Part shown: in pieces, positions 1-7,946 of the stretch
How positions within the stretch are numbered: the stretch's first letter is position 1
Layout of the letters: each line of letters begins with the position of its first letter
DNA from: Deinococcus murrayi DSM 11303
GTDB taxonomy: Bacteria; Deinococcota; Deinococci; Deinococcales; Deinococcaceae
DNA: 64,000 nt
NCBI RefSeq assembly: GCF_000482805.1
Contig: NZ_KI519501.1
Location: forward strand, 2,501 to 66,500
Direction: 5' to 3'
The notes under the pieces: model-generated
Seen by the model: the letters and a program-made list of their open reading frames with translations, nothing else
Databases searched by the model: none
Told to the model about the DNA's origin: nothing
Program-made: the position numbers and the translations under genes

Positions 1-1
1 C

Positions 2-1543
2 GACTTCCGCCCGGAGTACCGCCGAATCGTGAACGTGGTGCGCCGCCTGCCCGCCAGCGTGCCCGTGGTGGCGGTCACGGCCACGGCGACGGCGGACGTT
101 GAGCAGGAAGTGCTGGAGCAGCTTGGCGGCGGACGCGTGATGCGTGGGGCGTTGACCCGCCATAATCTGCGCCTGCATGTGCAGCCCGTGGGCAGCGAAG
201 TGGAACGCTTCGCCTGGGTGGCGGAATGGGTCAGACGTCAGAGCGGAACCGGCATCGTGTACACGGCGACGCGGGCCCAGACGGTGGAACTGGCGGAATT
301 CCTGAATGACCAGGGCATCCCGGCGCGGCACTACCACGGAGGCATGAAAGAGGGCCGCGCGGAGGTCGAGGGCGAATGGATGCGCAATGAGGTTCGTGTC
401 GTGGTGGCGACCAATGCGCTGGGGATGGGTGTGGATAAGCCAGACGTGCGCTTCGTGATTCACGCCCAGTTTCCGGGTTCACCGCTGAACTATTACCAGG
501 AAATCGGGCGGGCTGGGCGCGACGGCCTGCCCGCCGACGTCGTTTTGCTGTTTGACCCCCAGGATGCCGACATCCAGCGCAGCTTCATCCAGCGCAGTAA
601 GCCCCGCGAGGAGACCTATACAAAGGTGATGGCGCAGCTGGAGCACCGCGCCTGTAAACAAAGAGAGTTGGCGGTGGCCGTAGACACCAGCGAAAACGCC
701 GTCAAGCAGGTGCTCACCACCCTGATGCTCAAAGAGGCCGTGCGAAAGGACAGTGCCGGGTTCTACAGCCTGAGACGGCGCGTCTCCTTGCATGACCTGA
801 ACATCAATGCCGCCTACGAGCGGCGCTTGCACGAACTGGACGTCATGTTGCGCTACGCCCAGGACACGGGCTGTCGGATGCGCTTTTTCACCCGCTTTCT
901 GGGCGACCCGGAGTCGGCTCCCTGCGGGCAGTGCGACCGCTGCCGCCCGCAGCAGGCCGCAGCCCTTCCGCAGAGCTTGCTGGAAAAGGCCCGCGAGGTC
1001 GCGGAATATCCTCTGCTTCGGCTGACGAATGTACACGAAAAGCAGCTGATTTACGCTTCAGGCTATGCCAGCGACTACTACGGCGGCACCCGTACGGGGG
1101 ACCTCATCCGCCAGGCCAAGTACGGTGGGGGCGGCGCCTTTCCCCAGGAGCTGGTGCATCAGGTCGTTCACCTTATCCGGCAGCGCCTGCCCCTGAACGA
1201 ACTCAGCGCCGTGACCTTCATTCCACCCACCAGAAGCGGCGATAGGGTTCAGGTCTTCGCGGGGCAGGTGGCCGCGGCCCTGGGTTTGCCGCTCCTCGAT
1301 AGCCTGCAAAAAGTTCGGGGGACCCGCGAGCAGAAGGACTTCACCAGCCGGGAAGCCAAGAAGGCCAACATCAAGGGTGCCTTTCGCGTGAAGGCGGCGG
1401 TTTACGGTCAAAACATCCTGGTTCTGGACGATGTGTGCGACAACGGAATCACCCTCGCGGAGGCCGGTAGAATGCTCAAGAAAGCGGGAGCGGGCACGCT
1501 CCACGCCGTGACCATCGCCAAGACCCGTCTCAGTGACCAGTAA
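2..1543 (+). CDS. RecQ-family helicase fused to ComF-like phosphoribosyltransferase (5' end outside window)
   Basis: The frame is open from the first bases, so the gene starts before the window and its Walker A/DExH half is missing here. What is visible is helicase motif III (TATAT), motif IV (TGIVYTATR), and motifs V-VI (ATNALGMGVDKPDVRFVIH, then QEIGRAGRDG). A RecQ zinc module follows with a Cys near nt 872 and CGQCDRC near nt 925, and a winged-helix-like segment lies before it. Instead of an HRDC domain the C-terminal ~170 residues look like a ComF-type PRTase: a FTSREAKKANIKGAFRV segment and a PRPP-binding loop ILVLDDVCDNGITL. The predicted role is 3'-5' DNA unwinding coupled to an unknown nucleotide or PRPP-linked activity. 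The next gene, a DprA-like protein, begins 15 nt downstream, which suggests one transcript. Helicase assignment is firm; PRTase activity is inferred. Confidence 0.9.
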   Translation, partial: DFRPEYRRIVNVVRRLPASVPVVAVTATATADVEQEVLEQLGGGRVMRGALTRHNLRLHVQPVGSEVERFAWVAEWVRRQSGTGIVYTATRAQTVELAEFLNDQGIPARHYHGGMKEGRAEVEGEWMRNEVRVVVATNALGMGVDKPDVRFVIHAQFPGSPLNYYQEIGRAGRDGLPADVVLLFDPQDADIQRSFIQRSKPREETYTKVMAQLEHRACKQRELAVAVDTSENAVKQVLTTLMLKEAVRKDSAGFYSLRRRVSLHDLNINAAYERRLHELDVMLRYAQDTGCRMRFFTRFLGDPESAPCGQCDRCRPQQAAALPQSLLEKAREVAEYPLLRLTNVHEKQLIYASGYASDYYGGTRTGDLIRQAKYGGGGAFPQELVHQVVHLIRQRLPLNELSAVTFIPPTRSGDRVQVFAGQVAAALGLPLLDSLQKVRGTREQKDFTSREAKKANIKGAFRVKAAVYGQNILVLDDVCDNGITLAEAGRMLKKAGAGTLHAVTIAKTRLSDQ

Positions 1544-1558
1544 CCCGGTACCCCAACC

Positions 1559-2572
1559 ATGACGACACCGACCGCCCAAGAAGCCCTGCTATGGCACCAA
1601 CTCGCCCATGCCAAACTCAAGCCCGCCGAACGCATGAGTGTGCTCCGGGCCGCCAAGGCTCTTGACGGCGAGGTCGCCGACTTGGAGAAGTGGGTGGAGG
1701 CCGGGTTGCCGGGTGTTCCTGCCCCCGTTAGCACTGCGTTCGAAGCCGTCTTGCAGGGCAACGTGACAGAGAGTTTTTTGCTGGAAGAACTCTCGGAACA
1801 GGGAATCAAGCTCCTGACCGGAAGGGACGAGGACTACCCCCGGCGGTTCAAGCGGGCTTTTCTGGAGAAGACTCCGGTGGCCCTTTACGCGGTGGGAAAT
1901 ACAGGGCTGCTGGGAGCGACCCGCACCGTGGCCATCGTTGGGTCACGTGACGCAGGGCAAGACGCCGTGAAGCTCGCACAGCGGGCCGCCGCGTACTTTG
2001 CGCGGGAAGGCTACGTCCTGGTGAGTGGAAATGCCAGGGGCATCGACCAAACCGCTGAGGAAGCGGCGTTGCAGGCCGCCGGAAAAGTGATTTCTGTGCT
2101 GCCGCAGGGGCTGCTGGACAAGGCCAGCGCTGCGCTCATCCGCAAGCACAGCCGCGCCCTGTTGGATGGGCAACACCTCCTGCTCTCAGAGCTGCATCCC
2201 AAGGCGCGGTGGCAGGCACGCTTTGCCATGATGCGAAATCGCCTCATCATGGCGCAGGCCGACGCCGTGCTGGTGGCACAGACTGGGGCTAAAGAGGGTG
2301 TGGTGAACGGCAAGAAGGTACAAAGTGGAACCTGGGCCGGAGCGCAGGAAGCCGTCAAGCTGGGCAAGCCTGTCTTTGTCTTTGACCTTCCCTATGAGGG
2401 AAACCAGCTTCTCGCACAGGAACTGGCGCAAAAGATTTCGCCAACAGAGGATGAGGCGATGTTCTTCGAGCTGGAAAACCTCCTGGGTGCCCATCTCGCC
2501 GCACAGCGAGCCAAGCCCCTCACCTCCGGCGGCAGGAAGCGATTTTCCGAGCAGCCCTCTCTCTTTTCCTGA
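1559..2572 (+). CDS. DprA/Smf-like SLOG-fold DNA-processing protein
   Basis: The 337-aa protein shows a DprA-type Rossmann (SLOG) core: VAIVGSR at residues 124-130, VSGNARGID at 155-163, an RNR motif at 226-228, and SGTWAGAQEAVKLGKPVFV where DprA has its ligand-lining SGS/T loop. It differs from housekeeping DprA: the ARGID segment is followed by QTAEEAALQA rather than the usual D-x-x-A-H, and no C-terminal winged helix is evident. N-terminal ~100 residues are helical with no family I recognise. It sits between a RecQ-PRTase gene and pglZ, so it is more likely an accessory defence protein than the competence DprA, though ComF-like and DprA-like neighbours could also hint at DNA-uptake ancestry. 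The ATG at 1559 has no strong Shine-Dalgarno, and coupling to the upstream gene is likely. Confidence 0.85.
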   Translation: MTTPTAQEALLWHQLAHAKLKPAERMSVLRAAKALDGEVADLEKWVEAGLPGVPAPVSTAFEAVLQGNVTESFLLEELSEQGIKLLTGRDEDYPRRFKRAFLEKTPVALYAVGNTGLLGATRTVAIVGSRDAGQDAVKLAQRAAAYFAREGYVLVSGNARGIDQTAEEAALQAAGKVISVLPQGLLDKASAALIRKHSRALLDGQHLLLSELHPKARWQARFAMMRNRLIMAQADAVLVAQTGAKEGVVNGKKVQSGTWAGAQEAVKLGKPVFVFDLPYEGNQLLAQELAQKISPTEDEAMFFELENLLGAHLAAQRAKPLTSGGRKRFSEQPSLFS

Positions 2573-2602
2573 GTTGCTTCTCTGGGGATGGGGGGCGCCC
2601 GC

Positions 2603-2608
2603 TATCCT
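2603..2608 (+). promoter_or_regulatory. -10 box for leaderless pglZ
   Basis: TATCCT lies 8 nt before the pglZ ATG, the spacing seen throughout this window for leaderless genes. It implies pglZ-brxL can be transcribed separately from the two genes upstream. Confidence 0.5.
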
Positions 2609-2616
2609 GTGCCGCG

Positions 2617-4872
2617 ATGACGACCCTGCTTTCTGCCCTGGAGGACGCCCTGCGGCATGCGGGCGATTACCACCGGGGTGAGGTGGCCCTGCCCGCGTGC
2701 GTGCTGTGGCCGGACCCAGAGGGCGAGTGGCGGGACGCCGCCGCACGGCTGCGGGGGCCGCTGCCCCTGCTGGAACTCGGAGCCTACGACCCGGCGCAGG
2801 CGCGTGGCCCGGCGCTTTGGCTGCGCACGGTGCTGGACACCGGGCATGGGGAGGGGCCGCCCGTGCTCTACCTGCCCGGCGTGCGCCGCGACGACCTGCG
2901 CGGCGAGTCGGCCCCGGCGCACCTGCAACCGCTGGTGGAGTTGCAGTACCGCGGGGCGGTGTTCGCGCATCCCAACGGCAAGGCCTGGACGGTGGCCTCG
3001 TTCCTGGGCAACGCCACGCAGGGGCTGGGGGTGGAGGTGCACGCCGGGGCGCGCTCGGCGCTCGTCGCACACCTGGGGGTGCTGCTGGACACGCCGCTGG
3101 AGACGCTGCGGGCACGGGCACCCCTGACGGCCCGCAGCGTGCAGGCCCTCGCCTTTCCTGACCTGGCGGGGGAGGTGCTGGCGTGGCTGAACGCGCCGGG
3201 GGCAGCGGCATCAGACGCCCTGGGCAGCGCCGTGCAGGAAGAGTACGGCGTGTCCCTGTCCGAGGGGCCGCTGGGGGTCGCGGCGCACCTCGCGGGGCGG
3301 CAGGGCCAGTGGCAGGCGGTGTGGGCACGCTTCGCGGCGGCACCGGGGCGCTTTCCGGGGGTAGTGGCGGCGCTGGAGAGGGCGGGTCCTCCCGCGAGCG
3401 CTGGCTGGAGCCTGAGCGCCGCCGAGGTCTGGCCGGGGGTCAACGAGGCCGCCGAACGCGCCCTGGAAGAGGGGTTACGGGCGCTGCGGGCCGCGCCGCC
3501 GCCCCAGGTCCTGGCCGGAATCCGGGCGCTGGAGGAGGCGCACGGGGCACGCCGGGGCTTCGTATGGGCCGAGCTGGGCCGCTCGCCGCTGGCGCGGGCG
3601 CTCGCGGGGCTGGCGCGGCTGGCAGAGCACGCGGCGCGGCCCCTGCCCGGCGAGAGCGCCGCCGAGCTGGCCGCGGCCTACGCCGAGAGCGGCCACCGGG
3701 TGGACCTGGCAGCACTGGAGGCGCTGGCCGCCGCGGACCGCGACGACCACCTCGCCCTGGTGGGGCAGGTGCTGCGCGGGCCGTACCGAGCGTGGCTGGA
3801 GCGGGTCAACGCCGCGTTTCAAGCGGCGGTGCAGGCCGGGGACGCGTCCCTGCCCCGGCCCCGGTCGGGGGATTGGGCCACCGAGCCGGGGCTGGCGGTG
3901 GTCTTCGTGGATGGCCTGCGCTACGACGTGGCCGCCCGCCTGCAAGGGCAGCTCAGCGGGGCAACCCTGGAGTGGCAGTTCGCGGCGCTGCCCACGCTGA
4001 CGCCCACCGCCAAGCCCGCCGTCGCCCCGCACGGGGGGGGCCTCGACCCGCTGGACCCAGAGCGTCTGACCCTGGGGTACCTGGGCCGCGCCGTGAACGC
4101 GGCTGTGCTGCGGCAGCGGCTGGCGGCGCGGGGATTTGCCCCGCTCGCCCCGGACGAGACGGGCGACCCGGCGGGCGCGGCGTGGACGGAAGCGGGCGAC
4201 CTCGACCGCCTCGGCCACGCCCGCGGCGAGCGGCTGGCCCACCACCTGGACGGCGAACTGGCCCGCATCCGGGAACGGGTCACGGCCCTGCTGCAGGCAG
4301 GCTACCGCGAGGTCCGGGTGGTCACCGACCACGGCTGGCTGCTGCTGCCCGGCGGCCTCCCCAAGTTGGACCTCCCCGCCTCCCTGACCCTGTTTCGCAA
4401 GGGCCGCTGCGCCGTGCTGAAACAGGGAAACGCGAGTGGTTACCCGACCCTGCCCTGGACCTGGGACGCCGCTGTCGAAGTGACGCTGGCCCCCGGCGTC
4501 CACGCGTTCGAGGCCGGCGAGGTGTACGCCCACGGCGGCCTGAGCCTGCAGGAGAGCGTGATCCCGGTACTCACGGTGAGGGGGAGCGCGGCTGTTGCCC
4601 CCACGGTGGAGTTTCTGGAGTGGCGTTGGCGGGGCAACCGGTTGCGCGTCGAGGTGGCGGGCGCGAGCGGCCTGACTCTGGACCTGCGCCGCCGCGCGAC
4701 CGACCCGGCGAGCAGCGTCCTGACCGCCCCGAAGCCGGTCGACGAGGGCGGGCTGGCTTCCCTGCTGGTGGAGGGCGATGACCTGGACGGCACGCCGGTC
4801 TTTCTGGTGGCCCTGGACGTGGAGGGCGCGGTCGTGCGGCAGCGGGCGCTCACGGTGGGAGGAGAGGCATGA
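2617..4872 (+). CDS. pglZ: BREX phosphatase-superfamily protein PglZ (type-B-like)
   Basis: This 751-aa protein belongs to the PglZ branch of the alkaline-phosphatase superfamily, a core component of BREX phage-exclusion systems. The metal-binding motif VFVDGLRYD lies at residues 429-437, a TPTAKPAV segment follows near 465, and the second metal motif TDHGWLLLPGG begins at 570. The N-terminal region (PALWLRTVLD, then YLPGVRRDDLR and LQPLVELQYRG) matches what I know of the PglZ type B subgroup, whose usual length is also about 750 aa. The last 4 nt overlap the brxL start (ATGA), so the two are translationally coupled. Its nuclease/phosphatase role in BREX is established only at family level. 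Its own -10 box lies 8 nt before the ATG. Confidence 0.93.
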   Translation: MTTLLSALEDALRHAGDYHRGEVALPACVLWPDPEGEWRDAAARLRGPLPLLELGAYDPAQARGPALWLRTVLDTGHGEGPPVLYLPGVRRDDLRGESAPAHLQPLVELQYRGAVFAHPNGKAWTVASFLGNATQGLGVEVHAGARSALVAHLGVLLDTPLETLRARAPLTARSVQALAFPDLAGEVLAWLNAPGAAASDALGSAVQEEYGVSLSEGPLGVAAHLAGRQGQWQAVWARFAAAPGRFPGVVAALERAGPPASAGWSLSAAEVWPGVNEAAERALEEGLRALRAAPPPQVLAGIRALEEAHGARRGFVWAELGRSPLARALAGLARLAEHAARPLPGESAAELAAAYAESGHRVDLAALEALAAADRDDHLALVGQVLRGPYRAWLERVNAAFQAAVQAGDASLPRPRSGDWATEPGLAVVFVDGLRYDVAARLQGQLSGATLEWQFAALPTLTPTAKPAVAPHGGGLDPLDPERLTLGYLGRAVNAAVLRQRLAARGFAPLAPDETGDPAGAAWTEAGDLDRLGHARGERLAHHLDGELARIRERVTALLQAGYREVRVVTDHGWLLLPGGLPKLDLPASLTLFRKGRCAVLKQGNASGYPTLPWTWDAAVEVTLAPGVHAFEAGEVYAHGGLSLQESVIPVLTVRGSAAVAPTVEFLEWRWRGNRLRVEVAGASGLTLDLRRRATDPASSVLTAPKPVDEGGLASLLVEGDDLDGTPVFLVALDVEGAVVRQRALTVGGEA

Positions 4873-6914
4873 ATCTGGACGCCATCGACCGCCTCGCCGC
4901 GGCGGTGTTTGAAGGCTATCTCGTTCGCAAGGACCTGGCCGGGAGCTTTAAGGGGCAGTACCCGGTGCCCACCTACGTGGGCGAGTTCCTGCTGGGCCGC
5001 TACTGCGCGAGCACCGATGAGGAGGAAATCCGCGAGGGGCTGGAGGTGGTGCAGCGACTGCTGAACGAACGCACCGTGCGCCCCGGCACCCAGGAGCTGT
5101 TCAAGGCCCGCGCGCGGGAGCGGGGCAGCGTGCGGCTCATCGACCTGGTCACGGCCCGGCTGGACGCGAAAACCGACTCGTACCTGGTGGAACTCCCCAG
5201 CCTGCAACTGCGGGATGTGCGCGTCAGCCCGGAGCTGGTGCAGGAGCACGAGCGGATGCTCACGGGGGGCTTTTACGCCGAGGTGGAGCTGGAGTACGAC
5301 GCGGTCATCGCCGCCGAGAAAAATGGCCGTCCCTTCGGGGTGGCGTCCCTGCGGCCCATCCAGCTCTCCAAACGCTCGGCGCTCGCGGAGATGGCGCGGG
5401 GCCGCGCGGCCTTTTCCACCGAGGAATGGAAGGCGCTGCTGCTGCGTAGCGTGGGCTTCGAGCCAGGAGCGCTGAGCGAGCGCGCCAGGGACGTGCTGCT
5501 GCTGCGCATGGTCCCTTTCGTGGAGCGCAACTACAACGCGGTCGAACTCGGCCCCCGCGGGACCGGCAAGTCCCACCTTTACCAGCAGGTGTCGCCGTAC
5601 TCGCACCTCGTGTCGGGCGGCAAGGCCAGCGTCGCGCGGATGTTCGTGAACAACGCGACCGGGCAGCGCGGCCTGGTCACCCAGTACGACGTGGTGTGCT
5701 TTGACGAGGTTTCCGGCGTCTCGTTTGACCAGAAAGACGGCGTCAACATCATGAAGGGTTACATGGAAAGCGGCGAGTTCTCGCGGGGCCGCGAGAGCAT
5801 CCGCGCCGACGGCGGCGTGGTGATGGTCGGCAACTTCGATGTGGACGTCACCCACCAGCAGCGGGTGGGGCACCTCTTTGGGCCGATGCCCCCGGAGATG
5901 CGCGACGACACCGCCCTGATGGACCGCATTCACGCCTACCTGCCCGGCTGGGACGTGCCCAAGCTGCACGCCGGGCTGTTCACCGGGCATTTCGGGCTGG
6001 TGAGCGATTTCCTGGCCGAGTGCTGGCATCAGCTCCGCTTTGAGGGCCGCTGGCACGCAGTGGCGCACCGCGTCCGGCTGGGCGGGGCGCTGAGTGGCCG
6101 CGACACCACCGCCGTGCAGCGCACCGTGGGCGGCCTGCTGAAGCTCGTCTCGCCTGACGAGAACGCGCCCATCGCGGACGAGGACCTGGAATGGGCCGTC
6201 CGGCTCGCCCTGGAGGTGCGCCGCCGGGTCAAGGAGCAGCAAAAACGCATCGGCAGCACCGAGTTCCGCAACACGCACTTCAGTTACCAGCTCGGCGAGG
6301 AGGGCGTCGAGCGCTTCGTTACCACCCCCGAACTGCAACGGGACGACGCCATCGGCACGGACCCCCTCCCGCCCGGCCAGGTGTGGGCGCTGGGCACAGG
6401 GAGCCTGGACGAACCCGCGGGCCTCTACCGCATCGACGTGACCGAGGGGCCGGGGAGCGGCGTGCGGGTGCTGAACAACCCGGTACCGCGCCCCTTTCAG
6501 GAAAGCATCCGCTTTGCCGAGCAAAACCTCTATGCACAGGCCCGCTTCCTGGTTGGGGAACGCGACCCCCGGCAGCACGAGTACGCCGTGCAGCTGCGCG
6601 CCTTTGACGCGGCCCGCAGCGGCAGCGGCCTGGGCATGGCGGCCCTGCTCGCCTTGTGCAGCGTGCTGCTGGGGCGCTCGCTGCGGGGAGGCCTCATCGT
6701 CGCCGGGCACCTCAACCTGGGGGGTGGGCTTGACCCGCTGTACAACGCCGTCGACCTGGCCGAGCTGGCCGCCGAGAAACAGGCCGCGGCCCTGCTCGTC
6801 CCCATCAGCGCCCGCAAGCAGCTCAACGACCTTTCGGACGACGTGGCCGCACGCCTGACCCTGCTGTACTACACCGACGCACGGGACGCCCTCCTCAAGG
6901 CGCTGACCGAATAG
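4869..6914 (+). CDS. brxL: BREX Lon-like ATPase BrxL
   Basis: The 681-aa product shows a Walker A-like loop ELGPRGTGKSHLYQQ near residues 226-238 and a Walker B-type CFDEVSG near 276-282. The following GYMESGEFSRGRESI and VMVGNFDVDV segments are typical of BrxL (Lon-related BREX protein). The C-terminal ~120 residues resemble the Lon protease fold, with RSGSGLGMAAL at 583-593 and then VAGHLNLGGGLDPL. The candidate nucleophile is Ser586, but where Lon has the catalytic Lys (GGxKEK) this protein has YNAVDLAEL. BrxL family proteins form DNA-binding AAA+ rings needed for phage exclusion. The gene overlaps pglZ by 4 nt and is the last gene of the + strand cluster. A WYL regulator runs head-on into it with a 17-nt gap. 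Confidence 0.93.
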   Translation: MNLDAIDRLAAAVFEGYLVRKDLAGSFKGQYPVPTYVGEFLLGRYCASTDEEEIREGLEVVQRLLNERTVRPGTQELFKARARERGSVRLIDLVTARLDAKTDSYLVELPSLQLRDVRVSPELVQEHERMLTGGFYAEVELEYDAVIAAEKNGRPFGVASLRPIQLSKRSALAEMARGRAAFSTEEWKALLLRSVGFEPGALSERARDVLLLRMVPFVERNYNAVELGPRGTGKSHLYQQVSPYSHLVSGGKASVARMFVNNATGQRGLVTQYDVVCFDEVSGVSFDQKDGVNIMKGYMESGEFSRGRESIRADGGVVMVGNFDVDVTHQQRVGHLFGPMPPEMRDDTALMDRIHAYLPGWDVPKLHAGLFTGHFGLVSDFLAECWHQLRFEGRWHAVAHRVRLGGALSGRDTTAVQRTVGGLLKLVSPDENAPIADEDLEWAVRLALEVRRRVKEQQKRIGSTEFRNTHFSYQLGEEGVERFVTTPELQRDDAIGTDPLPPGQVWALGTGSLDEPAGLYRIDVTEGPGSGVRVLNNPVPRPFQESIRFAEQNLYAQARFLVGERDPRQHEYAVQLRAFDAARSGSGLGMAALLALCSVLLGRSLRGGLIVAGHLNLGGGLDPLYNAVDLAELAAEKQAAALLVPISARKQLNDLSDDVAARLTLLYYTDARDALLKALTE

Positions 6915-6917
6915 ACC

Positions 6918-6951
6918 CGCCGCAGGGACGGCTAGCGTCCCCCCTGCGGCG
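6918..6951. terminator. bidirectional hairpin between brxL and the WYL gene
   Basis: CGCCGCAGGG (6918-6927) pairs perfectly with CCCTGCGGCG (6942-6951). The stem covers the 17-nt gap and the last codons of the opposing gene. No T-run follows, so it is a weak or Rho-assisted stop for the two convergent units. Confidence 0.5.
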
Positions 6952-7906
6952 CGGCTTCCGGTAACGCCCCGTACACCCGCGCCCCCGCCGCGTGCGCCTG
7001 TGCGACGGCCTCGCGCAGGGCGGGCGGCTCCAGTACCTCCACCTCGCCGCCCCAACCCAGCACCCAGGGGAGGAGTTCTTTCCAGCCACCGACCGTGAGG
7101 ACCACGCGGGTATGGCCGCTGGCCAGTACGCGGATTTCGGCGCTTTGGCCGAGGTGGGTTTCGCGCACGCGGTCGCGGACCTGCGGCGAGAAAAAGAGTT
7201 CGACCCGCACCGGCTCGCCCGGCATGATGCCCCAGGCATTGGCCAGGAACTGGAGCGGGTGAAAGTCTTCGGGAATCTCGCAGCGGTCGGCCAGCAACGC
7301 CGCTTCCCGCATGCGCGAGAGCCGGTACACGAAGGGCCGCCCGCCCTCCTTGAGGCGGTTGACGCCAATCGCGTAGGCCTGGCGGTTTTGGGGACTCAGT
7401 TCGATGAAGTAGATGGCGAGTTCGACCGGGGTCACCTTCTGGGGAGAGTGGTAGGCGCAGCGCAACACCCGCCCTTCCAGCCAGGCTTGCGCGGCGAGTT
7501 CAAAGGTGCGCGAGGCCTCGCCGTTGGGCCGGGCGCGGTAGGCTTCGTTCGCGAGGACGGCGACTCGGCGGGCGCGGTCGGGCAGCTGCCGCGACAGCTT
7601 TTCCATCGCCCGCAGGTAATGCTCGTTGTACTCCGCCGCGTGGTGGTAGAGCATCCGCGCTGCCGAATACACCGCCAAGGCCTCGACCGGGTTGAGGCTG
7701 ACCGCACGGACCGGACGGCGGTAACGGCCTGCGGGCGACCGCTCCAGCAGGCCCCGGTCGCACAGGGTCCGCAGGTCGCGCTGCACGCTGCGCAACTGCT
7801 GCTCTGGCAGGCCCAGCCGCCGCAGCAGGTCGCGGGCACTGCCTTCGCCCTCGCCCAGGCAGTCGAGCAACGCGAGGATGCGCTCGGCTCTGGGGGGCGC
7901 GGTCAT
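6932..7906 (-). CDS. WYL-domain transcriptional regulator (HTH-WYL-WCX)
   Basis: The 324-aa protein begins with a DeoR/HTH-11-like helix-turn-helix (AERILALLDCLGEGEGSARDL, then LRSVQRDLRTLCDRGLLER), continues with a WYL domain around residues 140-220 (VLRCAYHS, then PVELAIYFIEL and AYAIGVNRLKE) and ends with a WCX-like extension. WYL regulators sense nucleic-acid-type ligands and often control phage-defence loci; BrxR of BREX systems has the same architecture. BrxR usually sits upstream of the system, whereas this gene is convergent at the 3' end of brxL. The start was set at ATG 7906 because the HTH begins there and a CGGAG motif lies upstream; a longer in-frame N-terminus has no family character. 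The remnant nuclease gene lies 40 nt upstream on the same strand. Confidence 0.85.
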   Translation of the reverse strand: MTAPPRAERILALLDCLGEGEGSARDLLRRLGLPEQQLRSVQRDLRTLCDRGLLERSPAGRYRRPVRAVSLNPVEALAVYSAARMLYHHAAEYNEHYLRAMEKLSRQLPDRARRVAVLANEAYRARPNGEASRTFELAAQAWLEGRVLRCAYHSPQKVTPVELAIYFIELSPQNRQAYAIGVNRLKEGGRPFVYRLSRMREAALLADRCEIPEDFHPLQFLANAWGIMPGEPVRVELFFSPQVRDRVRETHLGQSAEIRVLASGHTRVVLTVGGWKELLPWVLGWGGEVEVLEPPALREAVAQAHAAGARVYGALPEAAPQGGR

Positions 7907-7946
7907 GGGGCAGGCTCCGGGGCAGGGGACGGGGCGAGCAGGTTCG

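Noticed and set aside
4440..7055. Long open frame antisense to pglZ-brxL (871 codons)
   Set aside because: Pro/Arg/Gly/Val-rich mirror of a high-GC gene with no motif, while the plus strand has clear BREX proteins.
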